Notes: generated from the letters alone by a model not told the origin. A stretch of DNA of 22,506 nucleotides from Limnoraphis robusta CS-951 (GCF_000972705.2 NZ_LATL02000039.1:1-22506), one strand, 5' to 3'. Positions 5,993-15,073 are shown, counted from the first letter of the stretch. Translations and numbers: made by a program.

Positions 5993-8011
5993 ATGTCTTC
6001 TAATCTCCCGTTTCTCTTCAAGCGTGCTAGGCGTTATCCACTCAAGATTTTTCTGACGGTTCTCCTCGGGTTTTCAGGAGCAATTTTTAATGGGATTAGT
6101 ACCACGTTAATTGTTCCAGTTGTTCTCACGTTTTTGGGTCAAGAGCAGCAATTATCGGCTGATGCAGCCATTCTGAAAGTTTTGCTGTCCCCCTTTGAAA
6201 ATATTCCAGAAAGCTATCGACTGGGGGTAATGGCAGCCAGCATTATTTTGGCAGTTGCCTTGAAAAATTTAACGAATTATATCGGGGGTTTGGTTTCCGG
6301 TTCGCTCGGACGCAGTTTAGTGTCTGACATGAGAGAAGATGGAATAAAACTTTTACTAGAAGTTGATTTAGATTATTACTCAAAAACCGGAGTCGGAGAT
6401 ATTCTGAATCGCTTATCTGGAGAAATTGGCAGAACATCCAGTGCGGTGAGTATTATTATTCAAATTTTAACGTTATCAATTACAATTTTAGTTTATCTAA
6501 TTATTTTAATTTCTATCTCTTGGGAACTCACCCTCGCCTCAACTTTGTTAGTGGGAATTGTAGTTTTATCGAATCAGTTATTTATTAGACGTTCTAAAGT
6601 TTTAGGAGAAAAACTAACAGAAGTAACACGCGCTTATTCGATTGCGACCTTAGAAGCATTAGGCGGAATACGACTGGTTAAATCAGTGGCAAGTGAAGAT
6701 CGAGAATATAAACGCTTGCAAAAGTTAATTATTGATCGAGAGAGAGTCAGCTTTCAAAATCAAATTAATGAGTCGGCAATTGCGCCAATTAATGAAATTA
6801 CCAGTATGATTGTGATTCTCTTAATTGTTGTCCTCGGACGCCTATTTTTTGCCGAGCGAATTGAGAGTTTATCAACGGTTATTTTAACTTATTTATTCAT
6901 TTTATTTAGAACTCTACCCCTACTTTCTAACTTAAATGGCGCTCGCAGTCGTTTTGCGAATGCTTATGCAGGGGTGGAAATTGTTAAAGATTTCCTCAAC
7001 CGCCAAAATAAACCGATTATGAGTCGGGGAACGATTCAATTTACAAGCTTACAAGAGGGAATTCGTTTTGAGCAGATTTCCTTTGGTTATCCGGGGCAGG
7101 ATAGCCTCGTTCTCAAGGAAATTAGTGTCTTTGTTCCGAAAGGGACAACCCTGGCTTTAGTGGGCGGTTCAGGTGCCGGAAAATCAACTTTAGCAGATCT
7201 GGTTCCGAGATTTTACGATCCAACTCAAGGTAGAATTAGCATTGATGGTCAAGACTTGCGAGAGTTTGATCTGCAAAGTCTCAGACAAGCGATGGGAATT
7301 GTCAGTCAAGATACCTTCCTCTTTAATACTTCCGTTCGGGATAATATTGCCTATGCTAAACCCGATGCGACAAATGAAGAAGTCATTCAAGCCGCCGAAC
7401 GAGCTAATGCTTATGAATTTATTGCTCAATTACCTGACGGATTTCATACGAAAATCGGCGATCGCGGTTTATTATTATCTGGAGGTCAACGTCAACGGAT
7501 TTCAATTGCCAGAGCGCTCTTAAAAAATCCAGAAATTTTAATTTTAGATGAAGCAACTTCTGCTTTAGATACAGTTTCAGAGCGATTAGTTCAAGAAGCC
7601 ATTGATGAACTGAGTCGCGATCGCACAACCATTGTAATTGCTCACCGTCTTTCTACTGTTCAAAAGGCTGATCAAATTGCAGTGTTAGAGAAAGGACGAT
7701 TAGTAGAACTCGGAACCCACGATGAACTTCTCGCAAAAGGAGGTCAATATGCTAAATTGTATACGATGCAATTTGCCGATGAAGCTGAACGTGATCAAGC
7801 CATTATTAGAAGTTCCTATGACGTTCGTTCTCGTCTCAATCCCATGATTGGTTTCCTACAGTTATTATCAGATGATTTAATTGATGATCCAGACGAACGA
7901 TCTGAATTGATTAATGAGTCCTATCGGTCTGCAACTCATATTCTAGAAAGTTTGGAATTTATAGAAGACAGTGTTAAACTGCGGATGAATCGCAACATCT
8001 CATCAACTTAA
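5993..8011 (+). CDS. ABC exporter (fused permease-ATPase, MsbA/lipid-exporter type) with C-terminal DHp-like tail
   Basis: This 672-residue half-transporter is expected to act as a homodimer in the inner membrane. Residues about 15-330 hold six membrane segments (type 1 ABC exporter fold). The nucleotide-binding domain (about 355-590) is complete: Walker A GGSGAGKST (391-399), Q-loop in IVSQDTFLF, signature LSGGQ (495-499), Walker B ILDEATS with D519/E520, and H551 in IAHRLST. Exporters in glycosyltransferase clusters usually flip glycolipids or glycan precursors, so that is the likely role. Residues about 600-672 are an extra tail (YDVRSRLNPMIGFLQLLSDD followed by a second helix HILESLEFIEDSVKL). 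It resembles the two-helix HisKA dimerisation domain of sensor kinases, with Tyr609 where the phospho-accepting His would be. No kinase ATPase domain follows. Confidence 0.92.
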   Translation: MSSNLPFLFKRARRYPLKIFLTVLLGFSGAIFNGISTTLIVPVVLTFLGQEQQLSADAAILKVLLSPFENIPESYRLGVMAASIILAVALKNLTNYIGGLVSGSLGRSLVSDMREDGIKLLLEVDLDYYSKTGVGDILNRLSGEIGRTSSAVSIIIQILTLSITILVYLIILISISWELTLASTLLVGIVVLSNQLFIRRSKVLGEKLTEVTRAYSIATLEALGGIRLVKSVASEDREYKRLQKLIIDRERVSFQNQINESAIAPINEITSMIVILLIVVLGRLFFAERIESLSTVILTYLFILFRTLPLLSNLNGARSRFANAYAGVEIVKDFLNRQNKPIMSRGTIQFTSLQEGIRFEQISFGYPGQDSLVLKEISVFVPKGTTLALVGGSGAGKSTLADLVPRFYDPTQGRISIDGQDLREFDLQSLRQAMGIVSQDTFLFNTSVRDNIAYAKPDATNEEVIQAAERANAYEFIAQLPDGFHTKIGDRGLLLSGGQRQRISIARALLKNPEILILDEATSALDTVSERLVQEAIDELSRDRTTIVIAHRLSTVQKADQIAVLEKGRLVELGTHDELLAKGGQYAKLYTMQFADEAERDQAIIRSSYDVRSRLNPMIGFLQLLSDDLIDDPDERSELINESYRSATHILESLEFIEDSVKLRMNRNISST

Positions 8012-8046
8012 AAGCCCACATGATTCAATGTTTAGACAGGTAAAAC

Positions 8047-9018
8047 ATGAACCCTAAAACTGTTGGTATGATTACCAGTTATCCCGGAGAAAATCAAAGT
8101 GATTGGTTGTGGCAACAAACCCCTGAGAGCTTTGGAAAATGGGGTAATATTATCATCCGAGCTAATGCTCCTCAGCCGGATTTTCTGCTCCTCTATCAGT
8201 TTGATTTTCCCCGCAAATCAACCCCCAAAAAAAAGATATCTCTGCGAGAACGTCTTCGTCAACTGCGTCAACCTAAACCACCCGAACCCAATCTTCAAGA
8301 AAAATTTCGGGGTGTTCCTAAAGAACGAATGATTTATCTACTAAGAGAACCTCCTCTTGAGGAAATATTAGAAATTAATCAACATAACTATCAGCAAGCT
8401 CAACTGTATTGTGATTATGTTTCAGGGCCGGATCAGTTTGCTCCCGTTCCTGATTATATGCCTGCCATTTGGTATCATGGTAACTCTTTTCGAGAACTCA
8501 ATGAGATGGCATCCCCTGAAAAAATTAGAACCTGTTCTTGGATTACATCCGGCGTTAATCGTTCTCAAAATCATCAAAAAAGACTCAATTTTTTAAAACA
8601 AATTGTTGAACAAAAGTTTGAGGTTGATCTCTATGGTCGCAATTTACCAAGCTGGTCAAATGCTCAAGGTTCTCTCAATAATAAATGGTATGGTATGGCT
8701 CCATATTATTACAATCTATCGATTGAAAATTATGCCGAAAATGATTTATATGTCAGTGAAAAACTTTGGGATGCTTTATTAGCTTGGTGTTTACCCATTT
8801 ATTATGGAGGGCCAGCCGCAGATAAACTTTTACCCCCCGGAAGTTTCTTGCGTTTACCGAGTATTGATGAAAAAGGAATTGCTTTTATTAAAGAAGTAAT
8901 TTCTACCCCAGAACACTGGTATGCGGCGAAAGAGGCGATCGCAGAAGCTCGACAAATTATTCTACACAAGCTGAATTTAATGGCTTGGTTAGATGGCTAC
9001 GTTAGTAAATTTTTATAG
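8047..9018 (+). CDS. GT10-like glycosyltransferase (alpha-1,3-fucosyltransferase family type)
   Basis: This is a 323-residue protein. The C-terminal part contains NLSIENYAENDLYVSEKLWD (from residue 223) followed by ALLAWCLPIYYGGP. This matches the signature of family 10 fucosyltransferases, which usually reads N-x-IEN..DYVTEKLYDAL..G..PVYWG. Family members transfer fucose from GDP-fucose to a glycan; related bacterial members may use other sugars, so donor identity is open. The N-terminal half is poorly conserved, with a basic KSTPKKKISLRERLRQL stretch that may sit on a membrane. The gene starts 35 bases after the exporter and is followed after 25 bases by the acyltransferase start chosen here. 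Confidence 0.82.
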   Translation: MNPKTVGMITSYPGENQSDWLWQQTPESFGKWGNIIIRANAPQPDFLLLYQFDFPRKSTPKKKISLRERLRQLRQPKPPEPNLQEKFRGVPKERMIYLLREPPLEEILEINQHNYQQAQLYCDYVSGPDQFAPVPDYMPAIWYHGNSFRELNEMASPEKIRTCSWITSGVNRSQNHQKRLNFLKQIVEQKFEVDLYGRNLPSWSNAQGSLNNKWYGMAPYYYNLSIENYAENDLYVSEKLWDALLAWCLPIYYGGPAADKLLPPGSFLRLPSIDEKGIAFIKEVISTPEHWYAAKEAIAEARQIILHKLNLMAWLDGYVSKFL

Positions 9019-9043
9019 AAGCATTGATGCTCTAAATTTTCCT

Positions 9044-10204
9044 ATGATTAATCGAACCTCAGACCGACTTTTAGAACTCGATGTTTTTCGAGGTTTAGCG
9101 GCATTAGGAGTGGTATTCTTTCATTATACCAGTCAATATAGTACCCTATTTCAACACTCACCTGAAGTTAAATATTATTTTGGGATGGGGCGACATGGGG
9201 TTGAGGTTTTCTTTCTTCTCAGTGGCTTTGTAATTCTGATTACATTAGAACGAACCAAAAGCTGTTGGGATTTTATCATTAAGCGGTTTGCTCGTCTTTA
9301 TCCGGCCTATTGGGTGGCGATCGCCCTGACATTTATAATCGTGGCTATTGCTAAACTTCCAGGACAACAAGTGAGTTTATGGGAAGCTTTAGGTAACTTA
9401 ACAATGCTACAAGAATTCTTCGGTATTCCTCATGTTGATCCGGTCTATTGGACACTAAAAGTTGAGATTTGCTTCTATATTATTATGCTTGTTATCTTTC
9501 AACTCAGACTTCTAAAACACGTTGAAGCTGTGATGACAGGTTGGTTAGTTCTCGCTTTGTTTTATTCTCTGAAAACTTATCTCGCACGTTGGGGTGTAGA
9601 CGGAATTTTTTCTCCGGGTGTTGAGGAAACAACTAGCCTTTTTTTAAACTTTCCTGTCTTAGATTATAATGTAATACAGATGGGAATGACAGAAGGAACG
9701 GGTTCAATTCAAGGCATTCGAGATTTATTTAGAGAAGTTTTGATTATTAAATATGCTCATCTTTTCGTGGCTGGTTTAATTCTTTATCGCATTAAACAAT
9801 ATGGGTTTTCCCTGCGTCGAGGGTTGATTCTTCTGGTTTGTATTTTAGCTCAACGAGTCGCTTATTCTTGGGAAACGTCTTGGGAAACAACTGTTTATGT
9901 TGCAGTGTTTATCGGATTATTGTACTTAGCCATTCAAGGATATTTATCTTTTATCAATCTCAAACCTTTGATTTTTCTCGGAACAGTTTCTTATACCATT
10001 TATCTGATTCATCAAAATCTTGGTTATGTGATTATTCGTCAGTTTTACCAATACAATATCAACCCCAACTTAAGCATTATTTTCGCAATATGCGTTTCGA
10101 TAACCTTAGCAACATTGATCACCTTTTGGGTTGAACAACCTGCTAATGAATGGATTCGCAAGAAATATAAAGAATATCAAAGCAAAGCAGCAAAGATCGC
10201 ATAA
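9044..10204 (+). CDS. acyltransferase 3 family protein (OafA/YrhL type)
   Basis: This is an integral membrane acyltransferase of about 386 residues, with around ten hydrophobic segments. It opens with RLLELDVFRGLAALGVVFFH, the standard start of this family including the catalytic-type His in the first membrane segment. GVEVFFLLSGFVI and the FAKRFARLYPAYW-like basic motif (KRFARLYPAYW) follow. These enzymes move acetyl or other acyl groups across the membrane onto surface sugars such as O-antigen or exopolysaccharide. Start choice: ATG at 9044 begins just before the conserved domain; an in-frame ATG at 8993 would overlap the previous gene by 26 bases and adds a non-family-like 17 residues. Neither has a strong ribosome site. 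It belongs to the glycan cluster. Confidence 0.88.
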   Translation: MINRTSDRLLELDVFRGLAALGVVFFHYTSQYSTLFQHSPEVKYYFGMGRHGVEVFFLLSGFVILITLERTKSCWDFIIKRFARLYPAYWVAIALTFIIVAIAKLPGQQVSLWEALGNLTMLQEFFGIPHVDPVYWTLKVEICFYIIMLVIFQLRLLKHVEAVMTGWLVLALFYSLKTYLARWGVDGIFSPGVEETTSLFLNFPVLDYNVIQMGMTEGTGSIQGIRDLFREVLIIKYAHLFVAGLILYRIKQYGFSLRRGLILLVCILAQRVAYSWETSWETTVYVAVFIGLLYLAIQGYLSFINLKPLIFLGTVSYTIYLIHQNLGYVIIRQFYQYNINPNLSIIFAICVSITLATLITFWVEQPANEWIRKKYKEYQSKAAKIA

Positions 10205-10245
10205 CCGCCTAAAATTGTTAATCAATCTATTAGGAGACTAAAAAG

Positions 10246-11220
10246 ATGACAAAGGGAATTTGTACACTCGGAAATGATGTCGTTTACGATCAACTGGTCG
10301 CTTTATTGAATAGTATTGAAGCGATTCTCGGCCCAGAGATGCCTGTTTGTATTCATCCTTTTGATGATCGCATGGAACGAGTGGCAGCAGAAATCGAAAA
10401 GCGACCCAATGTTTTCATTTACGATGATGCTGAATCGATTCAACGTTGGGATGAATTTATGTTAGCCGCAGCACCCGAACGACTCAATCGCAAATTGCGA
10501 CTTTATGGCGCTCATCGGCGTTTTTGTGGGTTTGATGGGCCTTTTGATCAGTTCATCTATATGGATGCAGATACACTGGTAATGAACTCTTTGGATGCCG
10601 TGTTTCAAAAACTAGATGAATATGATTGGATTGTTTATGATTTTCAGTTCCTTGATCCCACAAAAGTTTATAATTTACAATCTCCCAAACTTCTGAATGT
10701 CTTTGAAAAAGAGCGGATTGATTCAGAGATTTTTTGTTCGGGCTTTTATGGTGCTAAACGAGGCTTATTTAATCAAGAAGTTCGTGATTTTATACTATCA
10801 AACTTGCAAAATGGAGAATATGATATTTTATATGATGGAGCCGGAGAACAGCCCTTATTGAATTATATGGTGATGCGTTCAGGAATTCCGAGTTATAATT
10901 TTGCCTATAGCTTACCAGAAGGTGAGAAAACAGGGTGTAGCGTTACTTCTAAACATTTCCAAGAACAAGATCACATTTTATATGACAAAGGAAATCGACT
11001 CACCTATTTACACTATATTGGAGTCAAACCTCAAACGATTGAAAGTGTGTGTCAAGGCGAAAATTTAGCCTTTCCCTACCGTGATTTATTCCTGTATTAT
11101 CGCTATCTTCACGAACCCGAAAATCGTCCTGTTTTTACCAGTCCACCCCCGGAGCCGAAATCCAGTTCAAAACCTAATTTATTGAAACGAATTTTGAGAA
11201 AATTAAAATTAACCCAATGA
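10246..11220 (+). CDS. GT8-like nucleotide-sugar transferase, paralogue A
   Basis: This 324-residue protein is the first of three tandem paralogues. It has a GT-A fold in the glycogenin/GT8 style: a start GICTLGNDVVYDQLVALLNS, the metal-binding DxD in YMDADTLVM (D107, D109), and a C-terminal LHYIGVK (H256, G259) resembling the GT8 HxxGxxK motif. The usual DQ before the late acceptor helix reads EQ here (E201-Q202). The tail KPNLLKRILRKLKLTQ is strongly basic and could bind membrane. I recall these proteins being named after Nostoc punctiforme Npun_R2821/R2823 homologues, unverified. A strong GGAG site precedes the ATG. The gap to the next gene is 12 bases. Confidence 0.8.
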   Translation: MTKGICTLGNDVVYDQLVALLNSIEAILGPEMPVCIHPFDDRMERVAAEIEKRPNVFIYDDAESIQRWDEFMLAAAPERLNRKLRLYGAHRRFCGFDGPFDQFIYMDADTLVMNSLDAVFQKLDEYDWIVYDFQFLDPTKVYNLQSPKLLNVFEKERIDSEIFCSGFYGAKRGLFNQEVRDFILSNLQNGEYDILYDGAGEQPLLNYMVMRSGIPSYNFAYSLPEGEKTGCSVTSKHFQEQDHILYDKGNRLTYLHYIGVKPQTIESVCQGENLAFPYRDLFLYYRYLHEPENRPVFTSPPPEPKSSSKPNLLKRILRKLKLTQ

Positions 11221-11232
11221 GGAGCAAACATC

Positions 11233-12117
11233 ATGCGTGGAATTTATATTGTTGCCAATGATCGAGTGATGGAAAATGCGATCGCTTTACTCAATAGCAT
11301 TCGCTGTTATAATAAAACTGTGCCTATTTTTCTGATTCCGTTTAACGAAGACTATCATCAAGTGGCTGAAACGTTAGGTCGTTTACATGACGTTAAAGTT
11401 TTTCCTGATTTAGATTTTCTTGAACAGTTAACGCAACAAATCGGAGAAATTTTTGATCGAGATTTTCTTAAACTTCCCAACAAAATGCGAAAGCTAGCTG
11501 TTTGGTTTGGGCCGTTAGATGAATTTCTCTATATTGATACAGATATTGTTGTTTTTGAGGATATTGTCGCGAATTTAGACTATCTTTCTGAGGTGGGTTT
11601 TTTCTGTTGTGACTATCATTTTTCCGGTCAAAAATTGCGGAATATTTTTTCCCCGTTTGTTGTAGAACAAAATATTTTCACCGAGAAAGAACTAGAAGAT
11701 GTTTTTAATAGCGGGTTTTGGGCTTCTAAAAAAGGGATAATTAGCCTAGAACGACTCTATGAAACTTTGAAAGAATGTTCACAACATCGAGAATATTTTG
11801 ATTTTAGTGAAGGTGTTACCGATCAACCTATCCTCAATTATTTGGTTCTCAAAAACATTCCCAAGCGGGGAAATTTAGTTAAAATACCCGAAGGCGGGCC
11901 AGGAAGTTGGGCAGGTTCAACTCATTTTCAAGAAAAAGATCATATTCTTTATGATCATGGGAAACGTCTACAATATATTCATTGGGCGGGGACTCGAATG
12001 CAGCCCGGTTGTCCCTACTGGAATATTTGGGAATATTATCGCTATTTGCATGAGGGAAAACCCGCATGGCAAAGAAAATTAAGCCGTTTTTTACCTTTTT
12101 TAGCAACTCGGACTTAA
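11233..12117 (+). CDS. GT8-like nucleotide-sugar transferase, paralogue B
   Basis: This 294-residue protein is the most divergent of the three paralogues and the closest to canonical GT8. DxD is in YIDTDIVVF (D102, D104), DQPILNYLV is at 197-205, and IHWAGTRMQPGCPYW at 249-263 (H250, G253) matches the family HxxGxxxPW end motif. It lacks the longer C-terminal tail of A and C and ends in a short basic segment. A GAGGAGC ribosome site lies upstream. It sits between A (12 bases) and C (16 bases) in what must be one transcript. Likely a cytosolic-face enzyme; donor and acceptor unknown. Confidence 0.8.
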   Translation: MRGIYIVANDRVMENAIALLNSIRCYNKTVPIFLIPFNEDYHQVAETLGRLHDVKVFPDLDFLEQLTQQIGEIFDRDFLKLPNKMRKLAVWFGPLDEFLYIDTDIVVFEDIVANLDYLSEVGFFCCDYHFSGQKLRNIFSPFVVEQNIFTEKELEDVFNSGFWASKKGIISLERLYETLKECSQHREYFDFSEGVTDQPILNYLVLKNIPKRGNLVKIPEGGPGSWAGSTHFQEKDHILYDHGKRLQYIHWAGTRMQPGCPYWNIWEYYRYLHEGKPAWQRKLSRFLPFLATRT

Positions 12118-12133
12118 CATTAGGAGTAAACCC

Positions 12134-13159
12134 ATGACTAACGGTATATACACATTAGCGAATGATGTGGTTTATGATCAGCTTGTTTCTTTACTCAACA
12201 GTATGGAAGTTAACGGAGCCAAAGAACTTCCGGTTTGTGTCATTCCTTATGATAACCGATTAGATAAAGTCCGATCAGAAATTGCATCCCGAAGCAATGT
12301 TACTCTTTTTGACAACTTAGCATCCATTGAGTTTTGGGAAGACTTTGCAACTCAGGCTTGGACAGCCCACGAAAAAGCTCAAAAAGCTTGGAAACTTAAA
12401 GGATGGAAACAGGTTCATTGTATGGGAATGCACCGAAAATTTTGTAGCTTTGATGGGCCTTTTGAGAAATTTGTTTATTTTGATGCAGATACTCTTTTAA
12501 TGAGTTCTCTAGATTATATCTATGAAAAATTAGAAGAATATGATTGGGTGGCTAATGACTTTCAATATCGCTCTGATCCCAATTATGTTTTTGATTTTTC
12601 ATCAAATAAACTCGCTCATATTTTTGATATTGAAAAGCTTAAACAAGGAATTTTCTGTGCGGGTTGGTTTGCCTCTAAAAAAGGAGTTTTAAATCGAGGA
12701 AATTTGGCCGATCTGTTAAATAAATTAAAAGCAGGAGAAGCGGAGGTCATGTCTCTTAGAGGAACAGATCAACCTTTATTTAATTATCTCGTTGCTCGCA
12801 GTGGTGTTTCCTTCTATAATTTTGCTTATCATGGCATAGAAACGGCTACGGGAAGTCATTGGTCTTCAAAATTTGATGAGATTGAGCATGTATTGTATGA
12901 CAACGGTAAACCCATCACTTATCTTCATTATATGAGCGTTTCGTCTTCAAAATTTACGAAACTCTGTGAAGGGGAAGATACAGGTATCCCCTATAAAGAT
13001 TTATTCTTGCATTACCGCTATTTGAACTCTCCAAACGAACGCCCAACACTCAAGCATCCAAGTTGGTTGGAACAGAAAAAACGAGCTGTTTCTAAGTTTT
13101 TAAATCAGAAAATTGACAATTTAAACTATAAACTTCGTCAGCTTCAAAGTCGAGAATAA
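12134..13159 (+). CDS. GT8-like nucleotide-sugar transferase, paralogue C
   Basis: This 341-residue protein is closer to A than to B. It starts GIYTLANDVVYDQLVSLLNS, and DxD is in YFDADTLLM (D117, D119). DQPLFNYLV is kept (D212-Q213). The end motif reads LHYMSVSS, so the Gly of HxxG is Ser268 in HYMS. Compared with A it has an insertion of about ten residues (around 76-95, rich in Ala/Lys/Trp). The C-terminus (about 305-341) is basic and helical. It ends 7 bases before the stop of the convergent antiporter gene, leaving no room for a terminator between them. An AGGAG ribosome site lies upstream. Confidence 0.8.
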   Translation: MTNGIYTLANDVVYDQLVSLLNSMEVNGAKELPVCVIPYDNRLDKVRSEIASRSNVTLFDNLASIEFWEDFATQAWTAHEKAQKAWKLKGWKQVHCMGMHRKFCSFDGPFEKFVYFDADTLLMSSLDYIYEKLEEYDWVANDFQYRSDPNYVFDFSSNKLAHIFDIEKLKQGIFCAGWFASKKGVLNRGNLADLLNKLKAGEAEVMSLRGTDQPLFNYLVARSGVSFYNFAYHGIETATGSHWSSKFDEIEHVLYDNGKPITYLHYMSVSSSKFTKLCEGEDTGIPYKDLFLHYRYLNSPNERPTLKHPSWLEQKKRAVSKFLNQKIDNLNYKLRQLQSRE

Positions 13160-13166
13160 AATCCGG

Positions 13167-14774
13167 TTATGTAGATTGTTGTTCCGAAGTTAATTCAACT
13201 TCTTGCTGTTTTTCCTCCTGTCCTTCAAACACCTCCCAAAGAATCGGCGAGATGTTATTATCAAGACGACCTGAACGAATTAACTCTGCATAGGTATTGG
13301 CTTCAATATCAACCATTTCTTCTAACAACAACTTGAGACTTATTTCTTGGAGTTGGGGATGTTGTTCTTGAAGTTTATCAAGTTTCTCTTTAACTTGAGT
13401 CAGTTCTGAATTGACTAATTCGGCTTGATATCGATAAAATTCTGGCTCAACTTCTTGTCGGCGAATGACATCTGATAAATGATTTCTGACTCGGTTTAAA
13501 GCTACACGACGAGCGAGTAATTCTTGATATTCTTGTTGCAGGGGTTGATCACCAATTAACCCTAAGATGTTTAATAAAGGTTGGGTGGTTAAGCCTTGAA
13601 CCAATAGCGTAAATAATACGACTCCAAAGACAGTCGCAATAATTTCATCTCGTTGTTGTAACGCAGTCGGGACACTCAACGCCAACGCGATAGAAACCGA
13701 ACCCCTTAAACCTCCCCACCACAAAATCGTTTGAATTTTGAAATTGATTTTAGAATTGGCTAACCCATTACTGATCGCACTTAAGCCATAGGTACTCATT
13801 GCTCGAGTAATAATCATCCCCGCAATTGCAATGAGAATGGGTTGAATATTAGCCGCTAAACTGGGAAATTGAATCTGATCGCCAATCAACAGAAAAACAA
13901 TTGAATTGACAAAAAACGCGAGAAATTCCCAAAATTCACTCACAATAATCCGAGTTCGGGGATTCATGCCAATGCGAGAACCAAAATTCCCTAAAATCAA
14001 ACCAACAATAACGACTCCAATCACACCAGAACCGCCCAACTGCTCCGTAACAACATAGGTGCCATAAGCAGAAACCAGAGTTAAAGACTGTTCAACTAAG
14101 GGAGAATCAAACCGTTGAGTTAAGTAAGAAATTCCAAATCCAATTAAACATCCAACTCCCGCCCCAATTCCAACAAAAGTAAAAAATTGTAGTAAGGTTT
14201 GGGACACTGAAAACTCAGAGGTTCCCATCGGTATCGCGACTAATATACTAAAAGCGACAACCGCCACTCCATCGTTAAAGAGACTTTCTCCTTCCATTAA
14301 GGTTTTTAGACGTTGGCTAGCGCCTAATTCCTTCAATAACGCGACAACAGAAATCGGATCAGTTGCAGATAGACTCGCCCCGACTAATAAAGCGATCGCT
14401 CCGGGAATTCCTGCAAACCAACTTAACCCGAAAGCGATACCAACAACCGAAATAATTACCCCAACAATGGCAAACAAGGTAACGGGAATTAAATCTCGTT
14501 GCAACTCCCGCCACTTCATATTCCAACTCGCTTCAAACAGTAACGGGGGGAGGAAAATTTCTAAAATCAATTCTGGGGAGAGGTTGACGAGGCGAATATC
14601 CTCAAATGCTAGAATTAATCCGACAATGACTAACAGCAGGGTAAAAGGAATCCGACGAAACCAAACAAACAGCCGGGATATTGTTGCGACACTCAGAGAA
14701 ACCAGTAGAACCAATAAAAATTGCTCTAGGTTTTGCTTGATGGCGATTTCACTTAGGGCGGTTTCTGGAGTCAT
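13167..14774 (-). CDS. Na+/H+ antiporter, CPA1 / NhaP type
   Basis: This is a membrane cation/proton antiporter of about 535 residues with roughly 12 hydrophobic segments (about 15-410), followed by a charged, helical cytosolic tail of about 120 residues. Family hallmarks are GASLSATDPISVVALL (TDP at 138-140) and EGESLFNDGVAVVAF (ND at 167-168), the ion-binding region of CPA1 carriers. The glutamate-rich C-terminus resembles regulatory tails of cyanobacterial and plant SOS1/NhaP-like proteins. Start choice: ATG at 14774 gives the expected family N-terminus; an in-frame TTG at 14849 would add a Cys/Trp-rich 25 residues that look non-coding. The role is Na+ or K+ and pH homeostasis. psbY lies upstream on the same strand. 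Confidence 0.88.
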   Translation of the reverse strand: MTPETALSEIAIKQNLEQFLLVLLVSLSVATISRLFVWFRRIPFTLLLVIVGLILAFEDIRLVNLSPELILEIFLPPLLFEASWNMKWRELQRDLIPVTLFAIVGVIISVVGIAFGLSWFAGIPGAIALLVGASLSATDPISVVALLKELGASQRLKTLMEGESLFNDGVAVVAFSILVAIPMGTSEFSVSQTLLQFFTFVGIGAGVGCLIGFGISYLTQRFDSPLVEQSLTLVSAYGTYVVTEQLGGSGVIGVVIVGLILGNFGSRIGMNPRTRIIVSEFWEFLAFFVNSIVFLLIGDQIQFPSLAANIQPILIAIAGMIITRAMSTYGLSAISNGLANSKINFKIQTILWWGGLRGSVSIALALSVPTALQQRDEIIATVFGVVLFTLLVQGLTTQPLLNILGLIGDQPLQQEYQELLARRVALNRVRNHLSDVIRRQEVEPEFYRYQAELVNSELTQVKEKLDKLQEQHPQLQEISLKLLLEEMVDIEANTYAELIRSGRLDNNISPILWEVFEGQEEKQQEVELTSEQQST

Positions 14775-14851
14775 AGGATTAATTAGGGGACAATAAAGCC
14801 AAAAACACTCCCCATCATACCAAGCTCTGGGAATTCTCCCCAAACTCAAAA

Positions 14852-14884
14852 CCGACCATCCTCTAAAAATGAGAGAACAGTCGG
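14852..14884. terminator. weak hairpin after psbY
   Basis: CCGAC (14852-14856) pairs with GTCGG (14880-14884), and CTCT (14861-14864) can pair with AGAG inside. It is located 26 bases past the psbY stop on the minus strand. There is no strong T-run, so it may be an attenuating or RNA-end hairpin rather than a full terminator. Confidence 0.35.
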
Positions 14885-14909
14885 CAGATGCTATTTGCGA
14901 GTCTGAGTC

Positions 14910-15032
14910 TTATTTGCTACTCAAAAAGGTTTGAGCTTGTCTGAGGGCAGCGGCACCAACATTAAACAAAGCCCAGCCTCCAGCAATCAAGAGCGGCAGT
15001 AAAACCACAACGAGACGAAAATCGAAATCCAT
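14910..15032 (-). CDS. psbY: photosystem II protein Y
   Basis: A 40-codon gene encodes a single-span protein: MDFDFRLVVVLLPLLIAGGW, then ALFNVGAAALRQAQTFL and a short polar end. The short N-terminus, one membrane helix with an LLP start and the following amphipathic ALRQAQ segment match cyanobacterial PsbY. PsbY is a small peripheral thylakoid subunit of photosystem II next to cytochrome b559. The usual length is about 39-42 residues. A very clear ribosome site, GGAGGAG, lies 6-12 bases upstream of the ATG. The gene is flanked by the antiporter downstream and a carbonic-anhydrase-like gene upstream, all on the minus strand, with its own putative promoter. Confidence 0.88.
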   Translation of the reverse strand: MDFDFRLVVVLLPLLIAGGWALFNVGAAALRQAQTFLSSK

Positions 15033-15073
15033 TTGTTCTCCTCCAGTTTCTTAAAAAAATTCTCATAACTTTA

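Noticed and set aside
7790..8011. A true histidine kinase fused to the ABC exporter
   Set aside because: The His position is Tyr and there is no HATPase domain; only the two-helix dimerisation-like part is present.
14775..14849. TTG start adding 25 residues to the Na+/H+ antiporter
   Set aside because: The added sequence is Cys/Trp-rich and unlike the family N-terminus. The ATG at 14774 gives the expected start.
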